This document shows, in pieces, positions 38,121 through 47,452 of a stretch of 54,110 nucleotides of DNA (within the stretch, counting starts at the first letter, position 1; the number at the start of each line of letters is the position of its first letter). Origin of the DNA: Betaproteobacteria bacterium (lineage in GTDB: Bacteria; Pseudomonadota; Gammaproteobacteria; Burkholderiales; Burkholderiaceae_D); the NCBI GenBank assembly GCA_025356395.1, contig JANXTA010000144.1, positions 1 through 54,110 on the forward strand, read 5' to 3'. Under the pieces are notes generated by a model, which saw nothing but the letters and a program-made list of their open reading frames with translations, searched no databases and had not been told where the DNA came from. The translations under genes were made by a program, and so were the position numbers.

Positions 38121-39502
38121 CGTCGAAAGCCAATCGGTCCCTCAAGGTCGCCCTCACGCGCCGGCTCGTGCTGGGCCTGCTGTTGATGGGCGTGATCGGT
38201 GCCGGCGTCGCCTACGCGGCCGCCACGCGTTTCGCCAATCGCGCATTCGACCGCTCGCTGTTCGACGACGTCAAGGTGCTTGCCAACCAGGTCCGCTGGG
38301 TCGAGGGCAGCACCCGGGTGTCGGTGTCGCCCGATGCGTTGATCTGGCTGCTGGCCGACGAGGGCGACGACGTGATCTTTCGCGTCACCGATCTCGGCGA
38401 CCACCATCTGCTGACCAGCAACGGCGACCTTGGCGAGCTGCCCGACCTCAACATCCGCGCCGACGAACCCTATTTCCGCTCGATCCACCTCGGTTCGGAC
38501 CATCTGCGGGTCGCCTATGTGCGGAGGCCGGTCGGACCCGGCAACGCCTCGGCCCTGGTCGAGATCGGCGAGACCACGCGCAAGCGCGAAGGGATCGCGC
38601 GCAGCATCCTGATCGGCACGGTGTCGATGATGTCCGTCTTTATCCTCGTCGCGGTCGTGCTGGTCTGGACCGGCATCGGCACCGCGTTGACGCCGCTGCG
38701 GGAGCTGGAGGCCGATGCGGCGCAACGCTCGATCGCCAATCTGCAGCCGCTCGACCCGCGCAAGGCGCCGGCCGAGGTGCTGACGCTGATCGAGGCCTTC
38801 AACCACATGATCGGCCGCGTGGTCCAGGCGATCGACGTGCAGCGCCAGTTCCTCGCCAACGCCGCGCACCAGCTTAAGACGCCGATGGCGGGGCTGCGGT
38901 TGCAGGCGCAACTGGCGCTGACGGCGAGGTCGATCGATGCCGCGCACGAGAACATGCACTCGGTCGAGCGGCGGGCCGCGCACAGCGCGCACCTGATCGA
39001 TCAGTTGCTGTCGCTGGCGCAGGCGGAGTCGGGCGAGGCCGGCCTGCCGAGCACGCGTTGCGATCTGGCCGAGGTGGCCGAGGCCGTCATCGAACGCATG
39101 CTGCCCGACGCGCGCGAACGTCGCGTCGACCTCGGTTTCGAGCGGAGCGGTGGCGACACGGTGGTGATGGCGAACCCGGTCCTGATCGGCGAACTGATGA
39201 CCAACCTCGTCGACAACGCGTTGCGCTACGGCCGGCTCGGCGGTCGCGTCACGGTACGACTCGAACACGTCGCCGACCGCGTCACGCTGAAGGTCACCGA
39301 CGATGGGCCCGGCTTCCCCGACGCCACACGGGAACTGGTGTTCCGTCGCTTCTGGCGTTCGGACTCGAGTGCCGGCGATGGCGCGGGCCTCGGCCTGGCC
39401 ATCGTCAAGGAGATCGCCGAGCGCTACCGGGCCGCGGTCTCGCTCGCGTCCCGACCCGAGCTCGACGGGACGCGGATCGAAGTGAGCTTCCTGGCCGCCT
39501 GA
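38117..39502 (+). CDS. Membrane sensor histidine kinase (QseC/TctE-like)
   Basis: 461 residues from ATG 38117. Two membrane helices (about 15-36 and 165-190) enclose a periplasmic sensor of about 130 residues. HAMP-like linker, then phosphoacceptor NAAHQLKTPMAGLRLQ, N-box LMTNLVDNALRYG, DDGPGFPD and GAGLGLAIVKEIAERY. The partner regulator precedes it. The signal is unknown; a metal is possible given the divergent VIT operon. Confidence 0.92.
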   Translation: MTSKANRSLKVALTRRLVLGLLLMGVIGAGVAYAAATRFANRAFDRSLFDDVKVLANQVRWVEGSTRVSVSPDALIWLLADEGDDVIFRVTDLGDHHLLTSNGDLGELPDLNIRADEPYFRSIHLGSDHLRVAYVRRPVGPGNASALVEIGETTRKREGIARSILIGTVSMMSVFILVAVVLVWTGIGTALTPLRELEADAAQRSIANLQPLDPRKAPAEVLTLIEAFNHMIGRVVQAIDVQRQFLANAAHQLKTPMAGLRLQAQLALTARSIDAAHENMHSVERRAAHSAHLIDQLLSLAQAESGEAGLPSTRCDLAEVAEAVIERMLPDARERRVDLGFERSGGDTVVMANPVLIGELMTNLVDNALRYGRLGGRVTVRLEHVADRVTLKVTDDGPGFPDATRELVFRRFWRSDSSAGDGAGLGLAIVKEIAERYRAAVSLASRPELDGTRIEVSFLAA

Positions 39503-39563
39503 TCCTCCGACCGAACGGGGCGTTCGGCCCGCCTTCAGCTTGGCGCCATAACGTCGCGGCCAT

Positions 39564-40735
39564 GTGTTTCCGGCCGCGTCCGTGTCTCTTGCGCTGATTC
39601 CATTGCTCTGCATCGGCATCGCGATCGTCGGATGCGCGTACACGCTTGCCGCGCTGTACGCGGTACGCGGCTTTCGACGCGGTGCGCGCGCGATACCGGC
39701 TTGCGCTGCCGCCAGTGTCACGGTCCTCAAGCCCCTGCACGGCCTGGAAGCGGGCCTGTACGAGAACCTCGTCTCGTTCGTCAACCAGGACCATGGCGGC
39801 CCGGTGCAGATCGTGTTCGGCCTCGCCGACGCGAACGATCCGGCACGGTCGGTCGTGCAGCGCTTGATGCGCGATTTCCCCGACCACGATCTCGAGTTGG
39901 TGGTCGGCTTCCGCCGCGTCGAAGGCAACGGGAAGGTCGCCAACCTCAACGCGATGCGCGTGACCATCGCGCACGACGTCGTGGTTTTGAGCGACAGCGA
40001 CATCCGTGTCGAGCGTAGTTACCTGCGAGAAATCTGCGACGCGCTGGCCGAGCCGGGCGTGGGGCTCGTGACCTGCCTCTATCGAGGTGGATCGAATCGC
40101 GACCTGTGGTCGCGGCTGTCGTCGATGGCCATCGACTTCCACTTCGTCCCGTCCGTGCTGCTCTGCGTGCGCCTCGCCAAGGCGCGTCCGTGCATGGGCG
40201 CGACCATGGCCTTCAGCGCACGGACGCTCGAGACCATCGGCGGCTTCGGGGCCTTCGTCGGACACCTCGCCGACGACTACGCGATCGGCGAGGCGGTGCG
40301 GGCCTCGGGCCAGCGCGTCGTCGTCGCATCGCACGTCGTCGAGCACCGCTGCAACGAACGCTCCGCGAGCGACCTGTTCCTGCACGAGCTGCGCTGGGCT
40401 CGCACGATCCGCAGCATCGATCCGCTCGGCTTCGCCGGTTCGGTGATCGCTCATCCGCTGCCGTTCGCGCTGGCCGGCCTGCTTGCGGGTAGCCACGAAA
40501 TATTCGCGTTGGTCACGCTGCTCGCGACCCTGGTCTGTCGCGGCCTTTCGAATGGCAGGTCGAATGGACGATGGGCGTGTCGACGGCTCGCCGGCTGCTC
40601 GGGCCGTTGCGCGACCTGCTGTCGTTCGTCGTTTTCTGTGCGAGCTTCGTGACCGACGTCGTGGTGTGGCGCGGCCGTCGCTATCGCGTCCGCGCCGACG
40701 GGACGATGGAAGAACTCGGAGGACTCACCTCATGA
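39564..40735 (+). pseudogene. hpnI: Hopanoid-type glycosyltransferase HpnI, frameshifted near its end
   Basis: A GTG at 39564 opens a family 2 glycosyltransferase: N-terminal helix, VTVLKPLHGLEAGLYENL, VVLSDSDIRV (DxD), HLADDYAIGEAVR and the LRWARTIR motif, all typical of ceramide-glucosyltransferase-like HpnI. At about 40530-40550 the frame slips. The first frame ends with a Cys/Arg-rich nonsense tail (stop 40652). The frame one base earlier continues as FEWQVEWTMGVSTARRLLGPLRDLLSFVVF and VVWRGRRYRV to a TGA at 40735, the expected C-terminus. One base appears to be missing. The catalytic core is intact, so a truncated protein could still be made. No other hpn genes are in the window. Confidence 0.78.
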
Positions 40736-40878
40736 TCGCGATCGGCGCCGCCGTCGAAGTCGCCGGACCGGCGTCGCTGTCGGCCTCGCGCCGGCTCCGC
40801 GACTTCGTGCTCTTCTATCCCGGGTTGCTGGCCTGGCGGCGGGCGGCGTCGAGTGGGTGCGCGCTGGTGCGTCGATGA
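40732..40878 (+). CDS. Possible 48-residue protein after hpnI
   Basis: ATG 40732 overlaps the restored hpnI stop (ATGA). The 48-residue product (MIAIGAAVEVAGPASLSASR, then RDFVLFYPGLLAWRR) has no recognised domain and ends 10 bases before the convergent peptidase stop. It may be the stub of a gene removed by rearrangement, or not be expressed. Confidence 0.3.
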   Translation: MIAIGAAVEVAGPASLSASRRLRDFVLFYPGLLAWRRAASSGCALVRR

Positions 40879-40888
40879 GGCCGCCGGC

Positions 40889-43018
40889 TCATGAGTCCGC
40901 GGGTTCGGCGAGCACCAGGCCGCGGCTCTCGAGCAACGGGCCGATGTCGCGGTCGCGTCCGTAGAAGTCCCGGAACATCGACAACACGTCGGCGCTGCGT
41001 CCACGCGACAGGACCTTCTCGCGAATCAGGTCGCCGTTGGCGCGCAGCAGGCCGCCGTGGTTCTTCATCCATTGCTCGGTATCGGTGGCGAGCACGTCGC
41101 TCCACAGGTACGCGTAGTAGCCGGCCGAATAGCCGCCCGAGAAGATGTGCGAGAAGTAGGTGGAGCGATAGCGCGGCGCGACCGGCGCGAAGTCGAAGCC
41201 GGTCTCCTTCAGTGCGTCGGTCTCGAAGGCCACGACGCCGTCCGCGTCGGGCGTCTGGCCCACGTCGAGCTGATGCCAGCGCTGGTCCAGCGTGGCCGCC
41301 GCGATGTACTCCGTGGTGGCGAAGCCCTGGCCGAACCGCGTGGCTGCGAGGACCTTCTCGAACAGGTCCTGCGGCAGCGGTTCGTGGGTCTGGTAGTGCC
41401 GCGCGTAGTTCGCCAGCACCTGCGGGTCCTGCGCCCACATCTCGTTGTATTGCGACGGGTACTCGACGAAGTCGCGCGGCACGGACGTCCCCGACAGGCT
41501 GGGGAAGCGCACGTTCGAGAACAGACCGTGCAGCGCGTGGCCGAACTCGTGGAACATCGTCGTGACCTGCGCGAAGGTCAGCAGCGTCGGCTGGCCGGGC
41601 AGGGGCTTCGGGATGTTGAGGTGGTTGGCGATCACCGGCTTCATCGAGAACAGCTGCGACTGCAGCACGTATGCGTTCATCCAGGCGCCACCGCGCTTGG
41701 AGTCGCGCGCGTAGAAGTCCGCGAGGAAGAGGCCGAGCAGCGACCCGTCGCGATCGATGACGTCGAAGACCCGGACGTCGGGCTGGTAGACCGGCAGGTC
41801 GGTGCGCTCCGCGAAGCTCACGCCGTAGAGTTGCTGCGCGGCGTGGAAGACGCCGTCCTGCAGAACGTGCTCGAGCTCGAAGTAGGGCCGCACCTGCGCG
41901 TCGTCGAAGGCATACCGCTGCGCGCGGACCTGCTCCGCGTAGAACGCCCAGTCCCAGGGTTCGAGCGTGAAGCTCGCCGTCCCCGACGAAGCGGCCTGCT
42001 GGTCGATCAGCCCCTGGATGTCGGCCGCCTCCCTCTTCGCGTTGGCCATGGCCGGCGCACCGAGCTGGCTGAGCATGCCATCGACCGCCGCGGTGCTGCC
42101 TGCGGTCTCGTCGTCGAGCACCCAGGCCGCGTGGTTGGGATACCCCAGCAAGCGGGCCCGTTCCGCGCGCAGACGCACGATGTCGGCGATGACCGTCGTG
42201 TTGTCGAACTCACCTCCGATGTTCCGAACGCTCGAGCGTTCGTAGATGCGCTGTCGCAATGCGCGGTCCGTCAGTTGCGCGAGCGCCGGCTGGGTGGTCG
42301 TGTTCTGCATCGCGATCAGCCACCGCCCGTCGAGGCCGCGGGCCTGCGCGGCGAGCGACGCGGCTGCGACCTGCGGCTCGGACAGGCCGTCGAGTTGCTT
42401 CGCGTCGTCGACCAGAACGGCGGCCGCATTGGTCTCCTTCAGCACGTTCTGCTGGAAGGTCGTGGTGAGCATCGACAGCGTGATGTTGAGCTCCCGCAGC
42501 GTGGCCTTGTCGGCATCAAACAGCGCGGCCCCCGCGCGCACGAACTGGGTGTACGCGCGAATCAGCAGCTGGCCGGACTCGACGTCGAGATGCAGCGCGG
42601 GAGCACTCTCGTACAGCGTCCTGACGCGTGCGAACAACGCTTCGTCGAGATAGATGGCGTCGCGATGGGCCGACAGCCGGGGCGCCATCTCGGCCTCGAT
42701 CTTCTGCTTCTCGGGATCGGTGTGGGCCGCGTTGATGTTGGAGAACACCGTCTGCACGCGGTGCAGCAGCAGGCCCGAGCGTTCCATCGCCACTACCGTG
42801 TTGTCGAAGGTCGGCGCCGCAGAATCGCGCGCGATGGCGTCGATCTCCGTGCGCTGCAATGCCATGCCGGCCTCGAAGGCGGGGCGGAAGTCGGCGTCGC
42901 GGATGCGATCGAACGGCGGGTAGTGGAGGGGCAGCGCGCTCTGAGCTGCGAAGGGATTGTCCGCGGCGAGCGGAGCGACATCGGGCAGGGGAAAGAAGGT
43001 GCGCATCGCCCGAAGCAT
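40889..43018 (-). CDS. M3-family metallopeptidase (peptidyl-dipeptidase Dcp-like)
   Basis: About 709 residues from ATG 43018 (MLRAMRTFFP); ATG 43006 is equally possible, as neither has a clear ribosome site. The catalytic motif is FHEFGHALHGLF, with the third zinc ligand Glu downstream in FVEYPSQYNEMW. FDNTVVAMERSG and the C-terminal FSHIFSGGYSAGYYAYLWSDVLATD are typical of Dcp. It removes C-terminal dipeptides from oligopeptides. The predicted N-terminus is not a clear signal peptide, so a cytoplasmic location is likely. Confidence 0.92.
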   Translation of the reverse strand: MLRAMRTFFPLPDVAPLAADNPFAAQSALPLHYPPFDRIRDADFRPAFEAGMALQRTEIDAIARDSAAPTFDNTVVAMERSGLLLHRVQTVFSNINAAHTDPEKQKIEAEMAPRLSAHRDAIYLDEALFARVRTLYESAPALHLDVESGQLLIRAYTQFVRAGAALFDADKATLRELNITLSMLTTTFQQNVLKETNAAAVLVDDAKQLDGLSEPQVAAASLAAQARGLDGRWLIAMQNTTTQPALAQLTDRALRQRIYERSSVRNIGGEFDNTTVIADIVRLRAERARLLGYPNHAAWVLDDETAGSTAAVDGMLSQLGAPAMANAKREAADIQGLIDQQAASSGTASFTLEPWDWAFYAEQVRAQRYAFDDAQVRPYFELEHVLQDGVFHAAQQLYGVSFAERTDLPVYQPDVRVFDVIDRDGSLLGLFLADFYARDSKRGGAWMNAYVLQSQLFSMKPVIANHLNIPKPLPGQPTLLTFAQVTTMFHEFGHALHGLFSNVRFPSLSGTSVPRDFVEYPSQYNEMWAQDPQVLANYARHYQTHEPLPQDLFEKVLAATRFGQGFATTEYIAAATLDQRWHQLDVGQTPDADGVVAFETDALKETGFDFAPVAPRYRSTYFSHIFSGGYSAGYYAYLWSDVLATDTEQWMKNHGGLLRANGDLIREKVLSRGRSADVLSMFRDFYGRDRDIGPLLESRGLVLAEPADS

Positions 43019-43221
43019 GCCCGATCGGTCGCGGACGGCGCGAGTTCCATTTGGAGGATGGACGGCGCAGATGCGACCAGCAGGTGCCGCCCACCTCCTG
43101 CGTCGCCGTGGCTTCGTTGCTATCCTCGACGATCTTGTGCAACAAACGACAAGCGATGCGGCCGGCAACCGTTGCGCTCGCTCCATTCGCGTTGTCACCG
43201 ACCCACGCCGATCCGCAGACG

Positions 43222-43653
43222 ATGACCGATACCGCATCCGTGAACCTCGGCGAGACCTTCTCCGCGCTTCACGCATTCACGCCTGAAACCGTGCGTGCCT
43301 TCTCGCTGGCGATGGGCGACACCAACCCGCTGCATCTCGACGCCGACGTCGCCGCGCGATCCCGCTACGGGCAGCTGATCGCGAGCGGCACCCACACCGG
43401 CGCGCTGCTGATGGGCCTCACCGCGTCCCACTTCTCGAAACGCAGTACGGTCGTCGGCGTCAGCTTCACGATCGACTTCAAGCGACCGGTCTTTGCGACC
43501 GCACGCGTGACGCTCGAATGGACCGTGACGGTGGTCCGGCCCCATCGCGGCGGCAAGGGCCAGATGGTCGACCTGGTCGGCAGCCTTCGCGATGAAGCCG
43601 ACGTGGTCTGCGTCGCGGCGAAGGGAACGGTGCTCGTCGGCCTCGACGGCTGA
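43222..43653 (+). CDS. MaoC-family (R)-hydratase-like protein
   Basis: 143 residues with a single hotdog domain: FTPETVRAFSLAMGDTNPLHLDADVAARSRYGQLIASGTHTGALL has the Asp/His catalytic pair (GDTNPLH) of the hydratase 2 motif. Likely acts on (R)-3-hydroxyacyl or enoyl-CoA substrates. ATG 43222 (MTDTASVNLGETF) gives the usual family start; ATG 43156 would add 22 residues. It is convergent with the VOC gene, one base between stops. Confidence 0.87.
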   Translation: MTDTASVNLGETFSALHAFTPETVRAFSLAMGDTNPLHLDADVAARSRYGQLIASGTHTGALLMGLTASHFSKRSTVVGVSFTIDFKRPVFATARVTLEWTVTVVRPHRGGKGQMVDLVGSLRDEADVVCVAAKGTVLVGLDG

Positions 43654-43654
43654 A

Positions 43655-44077
43655 CTACTTCGCGAACACCTGGCCGATGTCGCCGAAGGCCTTGAACTCG
43701 AGCGCGTTGCCCGACGGGTCGAGGAAGAACATCGTCGCCTGCTCGCCGACCTTGCCCTTGAAGCGGACCTGCGGCTCGATCACGAAGGTCGTCCCTGCGG
43801 CCTTCAGTCGTTCGGCCAGAGTCTCCCAGTGGCTCATCGGCAGGATGGCGCCGAAGTGCCGCACCGGGACATCCTCGCCGTCGACCTCGCTGGTGCGGCG
43901 ATGGCCGCACTCGTCGGGCGACAGGTGCGCCACGATCTGGTGTCCGTAGAAATCGAAGTCCACCCACTCCGGCGAACTGCGGCCTTCCGCGCAACCGAGC
44001 AAGTCGCCGTAGAAGCTTCGCGCCGCGCTCAGGTCGTGTACCGGGAAGGCCAGGTGGAAGAGCGCTCTTGCATCCAT
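43655..44077 (-). CDS. VOC/glyoxalase-family protein
   Basis: 140 residues in two beta-alpha-beta modules: LFHLAFPVHDLSAARSFYGDLLGCAEG and TMFFLDPSGNALEFKAFGD. The metal ligands are H8 (FHLAF), a His in the middle (VRHFG) and E (ALEFK). Family members include glyoxalases, dioxygenases and resistance proteins; the substrate is unknown. It is 48 bases from the epimerase gene upstream on the same strand. Confidence 0.9.
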   Translation of the reverse strand: MDARALFHLAFPVHDLSAARSFYGDLLGCAEGRSSPEWVDFDFYGHQIVAHLSPDECGHRRTSEVDGEDVPVRHFGAILPMSHWETLAERLKAAGTTFVIEPQVRFKGKVGEQATMFFLDPSGNALEFKAFGDIGQVFAK

Positions 44078-44125
44078 GGGTCGTCGATCCGTCGTGTCGG
44101 AAATCGCATTATCGGCACAGACGCG

Positions 44126-45022
44126 TCAGCGCGTCGGCTCCGTGTGCAAGGCGATCGTCATCGCGAAGGATCGTGACTCTCCGGCTGCGATCGACACGAT
44201 GCCCGGCTTGTCGCGGAAATCGCCGTCGAAGCCGACCGGGTCGGCGATGCCCTGCCACGGCTCGATGCAGAGGAAGCCGCCACCGACTTTCGTCCAGACG
44301 CCCAGGGTCGGGAAGTCGTCGAAGCGCACTTCCAGGTGCGGCCCTTCGCCGGCGCCGTAGAACACACGTCGGCTGTTCAGGCTGTCGAAGATCAGCGCGT
44401 CGTCGACGAAGAGATCGTCGCGCAGCGCCAGCGTGTCGCCTACGACCGGAGTCGGTCGCGGCTCGGACAACAACAAGCCGCTGCCGTCGATGCGGCGGAT
44501 CGCAGCAGGCTCGTCGTGCTCGAAGCGGATGACGTGGTCCGCGCGCGGAAGACCGTAGGGCAGCGGCCATCGCAACGCCGGATGGAAGCCGAAGCTCGCG
44601 GGCATCGGCTGCGTGTCGTGATTGGCGACCGTCGCGACGAGACTCAGCTCGGCATAGACCAGCTTGAGCGCGATGTCGAGCTGGAACTCGAAGGGGTAGA
44701 TCCCGCGCGTACCGGTGTTGGCGACCAGCCGCAGCAGAGCCGCACCGGCGTCATGCGACACCACGTCGAATTGCGAATGCCGACCGAAGCCGTGCTTGGG
44801 CATCGCGTAGCTCTTGCCGTCGAGGCGGTAGGTGCCGCCTTCGAGCATGCCGATGATGGGGAACAGGATCGGCGCCCGTCCGTTCCAGACGCCGGGGTCG
44901 CCGTCCCACTGCAGTTGCCGGCCCTGCGCGTCGCACAGGTTCCGGAGTTCGGCTCCGAGCGTCGAGATTTCGGCGGACAACGCGTTCGACGAAATCTTCA
45001 GGGTCTGTATCGGATCCTGCAT
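44126..45022 (-). CDS. Aldose 1-epimerase family protein (LacX-like)
   Basis: 298 residues. Galactose-mutarotase fold with LGAELRNLCDAQGRQLQWDGD near the N-terminus, YAMPKHGFGRHSQFDV (catalytic His), FGFHPALRWPL (second His) and the C-terminal FLCIEPWQGIADPVGF with the catalytic Glu. Interconverts sugar anomers; the LacX branch substrate is not settled. It is divergent from the thiolase gene (106 bases). Confidence 0.9.
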   Translation of the reverse strand: MQDPIQTLKISSNALSAEISTLGAELRNLCDAQGRQLQWDGDPGVWNGRAPILFPIIGMLEGGTYRLDGKSYAMPKHGFGRHSQFDVVSHDAGAALLRLVANTGTRGIYPFEFQLDIALKLVYAELSLVATVANHDTQPMPASFGFHPALRWPLPYGLPRADHVIRFEHDEPAAIRRIDGSGLLLSEPRPTPVVGDTLALRDDLFVDDALIFDSLNSRRVFYGAGEGPHLEVRFDDFPTLGVWTKVGGGFLCIEPWQGIADPVGFDGDFRDKPGIVSIAAGESRSFAMTIALHTEPTR

Positions 45023-45128
45023 GCGTGGTCCTGTTCAGCCGGCTGTTGGGTCGCACATGATGCACGCGCTGCACGGACGTAACATCCCTGCTCACGGCGC
45101 CCCGCGTCACCCCATTAAGGAAACAGTC

Positions 45129-46307
45129 ATGCCCGAAGCCTTCATCGTCGCCGCCGTCCGCACGGCCGGTGGCCGCCGCGGTGGCCGTCTCGCCGGCTGG
45201 CATCCGGTGGATCTCACCGCGCAGGTGATCGACGCGCTGCTCGATCGCGCGCACTGCGATCCGGCGCTGGTCGAGGACGTCATCGCCGGCTGCGTCAGCC
45301 AGGCCGGCGAGCAGTCCACCAACGTCGCACGCAACGCGGTGCTGGCTTCGCGCCTGCCCGAGTCCGTGCCGGGCACATCGCTCGATCGCCAGTGCGGCTC
45401 GTCGCAGCAGGCGCTGCACTTCGCGGCGCAGGCGGTGATGTCCGGGACGATGGACGTCGTCATCGCGTGTGGGGTTGAAAGCATGACGCGCGTGCCGATG
45501 TTCACGCCGTCCGCGTTGCCGCAGAAGAACGGCATGGGCACCTACATGAGCCCGGTCATGCAGCAGCGCTATCCGGGCATCGAGTTCAGCCAGTTCACGG
45601 GCGCCGAGATGATCGTGAAGAAGTACGGGCTCGACAAGGACGCGCTCGATCGCTACGCGCTCGGCAGCCACCAGCGCGCGATCGCGGCCACGAAGAGCGG
45701 TGCGTTCGAGCGCGAGATCCTGCCGCTGGCCACGCGCATGGCCGACGGTTCCATCGGCGACGGCCTGCACACCGTCGACGAAGGCATCCGCTTCGAGGCG
45801 ACGCTGGAGAGCATCGCCGCGGTCAAGCTGCTGGCCGAGGGCGGCAGCATCACCGCGGCCAACGCCAGCCAGATCTGCGACGGCGCATCGGGGGTCATGG
45901 TCGTGAGCGAGCGCGGCTTGAAGGCGCTCGGTGTCGAACCGTTGGCCCGCATCCATCACATGAGCGTGCTGGGCCACGACCCGGTGGTGATGCTCGAGGC
46001 GCCGCTGCCCGCCACCGAACGCGCGCTGAAGAAGGCCGGCATGACGATCGACGACATCGATCTCTTCGAGGTCAACGAAGCCTTCGCGCCGGTGCCGCTG
46101 GCGTGGCTGCAGGCCACCGCCGCCGACCCCGCGCGACTCAACGTCAACGGCGGTGCCATCGCGCTCGGCCATCCGCTCGGCGCGTCCGGCACGAAGCTCG
46201 CGACAACGCTGATCCACGCGCTCGCAGCGCGCGGCAAGCGCTACGGACTGCAGACGATGTGCGAGGGCGGCGGCATGGCCAACGTGACGATCTTCGAGAG
46301 GCTCTGA
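45129..46307 (+). CDS. Acetyl-CoA acetyltransferase / thiolase
   Basis: 392 residues. Nucleophile Cys in LDRQCGSSQQALHFAAQ (near residue 92), NEAFAPVPLAWL, catalytic His in GGAIALGHPLGASG and second Cys in TMCEGGGMANVT. It condenses or cleaves acyl-CoA in beta-oxidation or ketone metabolism. ATG 45129 has AAGGA upstream. A small gene follows 2 bases after its stop. Confidence 0.93.
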   Translation: MPEAFIVAAVRTAGGRRGGRLAGWHPVDLTAQVIDALLDRAHCDPALVEDVIAGCVSQAGEQSTNVARNAVLASRLPESVPGTSLDRQCGSSQQALHFAAQAVMSGTMDVVIACGVESMTRVPMFTPSALPQKNGMGTYMSPVMQQRYPGIEFSQFTGAEMIVKKYGLDKDALDRYALGSHQRAIAATKSGAFEREILPLATRMADGSIGDGLHTVDEGIRFEATLESIAAVKLLAEGGSITAANASQICDGASGVMVVSERGLKALGVEPLARIHHMSVLGHDPVVMLEAPLPATERALKKAGMTIDDIDLFEVNEAFAPVPLAWLQATAADPARLNVNGGAIALGHPLGASGTKLATTLIHALAARGKRYGLQTMCEGGGMANVTIFERL

Positions 46308-46309
46308 CC

Positions 46310-46528
46310 ATGGCAGCGATCACGAGTGAACAGGCCGCCGAGATCAAGGCGCGTTTCGAGCCGGACGTGCTGAAGATGCCCGGCGTGACCGGCGTCGATC
46401 TAGGCAACGGCAGCACGCCGACGATCCGCGTCTACGTCGAGTCGCTCGGCGCTGCGCCTTCACTGCCGACCTCGGTCGAAGGCGTGCCCATCGAAGTGAT
46501 CGAGCGTCGCTTCGGGTTGCAGGGCTGA
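46310..46528 (+). CDS. 72-residue protein resembling the N-terminal domain of the trypsin-like protein
   Basis: ATG 46310 lies 2 bases after the thiolase stop. The segment LKMPGVTGVDLGNGSTPTIRVYV ... VEGVPIEVIERRFGLQG aligns with residues 19-81 of the protease at 48278-49951 (LMKLPGVTGVDVGYK ... IDGIRTDVIERTYFLQ). The ordered matches are PGVTGVD-G, IRV-V, ++G+-DVIER and LQ. It therefore looks like a free copy of that domain, which precedes the catalytic part in the protease. It could be a binding partner, inhibitor or prodomain-like protein. No signal peptide. Confidence 0.65.
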   Translation: MAAITSEQAAEIKARFEPDVLKMPGVTGVDLGNGSTPTIRVYVESLGAAPSLPTSVEGVPIEVIERRFGLQG

Positions 46529-46540
46529 TCAGTGCCCTGC
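46519..46540. terminator. Hairpin over two convergent stop codons
   Basis: GCAGGGC, eight bases, GCCCTGC: a perfect 7-base stem whose loop (TGATCAGT) contains the stop codons of both converging genes (46528 plus strand, 46529 minus strand). No T run follows, so it is a likely bidirectional barrier rather than a classical rho-independent terminator. Confidence 0.5.
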
Positions 46541-47452
46541 CAGATGGCGCGCGACGGCCATCGAGATCGGCTGTCCGCTGTTTGCCTCGAAGTAGCTGTA
46601 CCCCGGGCACGGATTGACCTCGAAGCAGAACACGCGGCCGTCGGGCGTGAACTTGAGGTCGATGCCCGAGAACGCGAGGCCGAGTCCTTCGGTCAGCGCC
46701 ACGCACTTTTCCGCCACGTCGTCTTCGAGTTCGATCGCCGATAGCCGCGCCGCCTCGCCGACCTGGCGCTTCGCATAGCGGTAGTCGGTGGCATCCGACT
46801 TGCATTCGGTCGCGAAGATCTCCTGACCGACCACGTGCACCCGCACGTCGGTGCCCGCGACATAACCCTGGAACTGCGTCGGACACCAGCGGATCGCCGC
46901 CAGGCGATCGAGATCCTTCTCGTCGAAGGTCTGCACGATCGAGCGCACGCCGCTGATCGACTTGTAGATCGTGCGGCCCTGCTCGGCGTTGAAGGCCAGC
47001 ACTTCCGCCGGGTCGTTCGAGATCAGCGTCGTGGGCACCTCGAAGCCGTACTCCCGGATCAGTTGCGCCTGGTAGGGCTTCGACGAGTTCGACCCCATTG
47101 CCGCGATCCGGTTGACGACGCGGGCCGGACAGATCTCGGCCCATCGCGTCATCGTGTCCTGCAGCGCGGCGCACTGGCGCGTCGCCTCGGAGCCCGCGGA
47201 CTCGTCCGCGAGTTCGGGCAGGCGCGTGTGATCCATCATCCGCGAGTAGACGCCGCGGACGCTCTCCAGCGGGATGCCTTCGCCGCCGATCTCGAGCCAG
47301 CCACCGATGCCGTGGTCGTCGATCTCGAAAACCATGTCCGTGTCGGCGAAGCGGCGCTGGTTGAACCAGCGATAAGGCTCGTCGAGTCGGTCGAGTGCAT
47401 CGCCGACGAGGGCGAGCGGGGATTCGGAGGGGATACCGCAGAGCAGGATCAT
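46529..47452 (-). CDS. ATP-grasp ligase of the RimK/graspetide type
   Basis: 307 residues. The C-terminal two thirds is an ATP-grasp domain: TIYKSISGVRSIV (ATP-binding Lys, near 164), the central QFQGYVAGTDVRVHVVGQEIFATE, and the Mg-binding GIDLKFTPDGRVFCFEVNPCPGYSYFE (263-289). That last arrangement is characteristic of RimK-like enzymes and of ligases that make side-chain esters or amides in graspetides. The N-terminal about 100 residues (MILLCGIPSESPLALVGDAL) are the usual pre-ATP-grasp fold. It overlaps the partner gene by ATGA and follows the protease gene. Its substrate may be the protease tail (inference). Confidence 0.82.
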   Translation of the reverse strand: MILLCGIPSESPLALVGDALDRLDEPYRWFNQRRFADTDMVFEIDDHGIGGWLEIGGEGIPLESVRGVYSRMMDHTRLPELADESAGSEATRQCAALQDTMTRWAEICPARVVNRIAAMGSNSSKPYQAQLIREYGFEVPTTLISNDPAEVLAFNAEQGRTIYKSISGVRSIVQTFDEKDLDRLAAIRWCPTQFQGYVAGTDVRVHVVGQEIFATECKSDATDYRYAKRQVGEAARLSAIELEDDVAEKCVALTEGLGLAFSGIDLKFTPDGRVFCFEVNPCPGYSYFEANSGQPISMAVARHLAGH

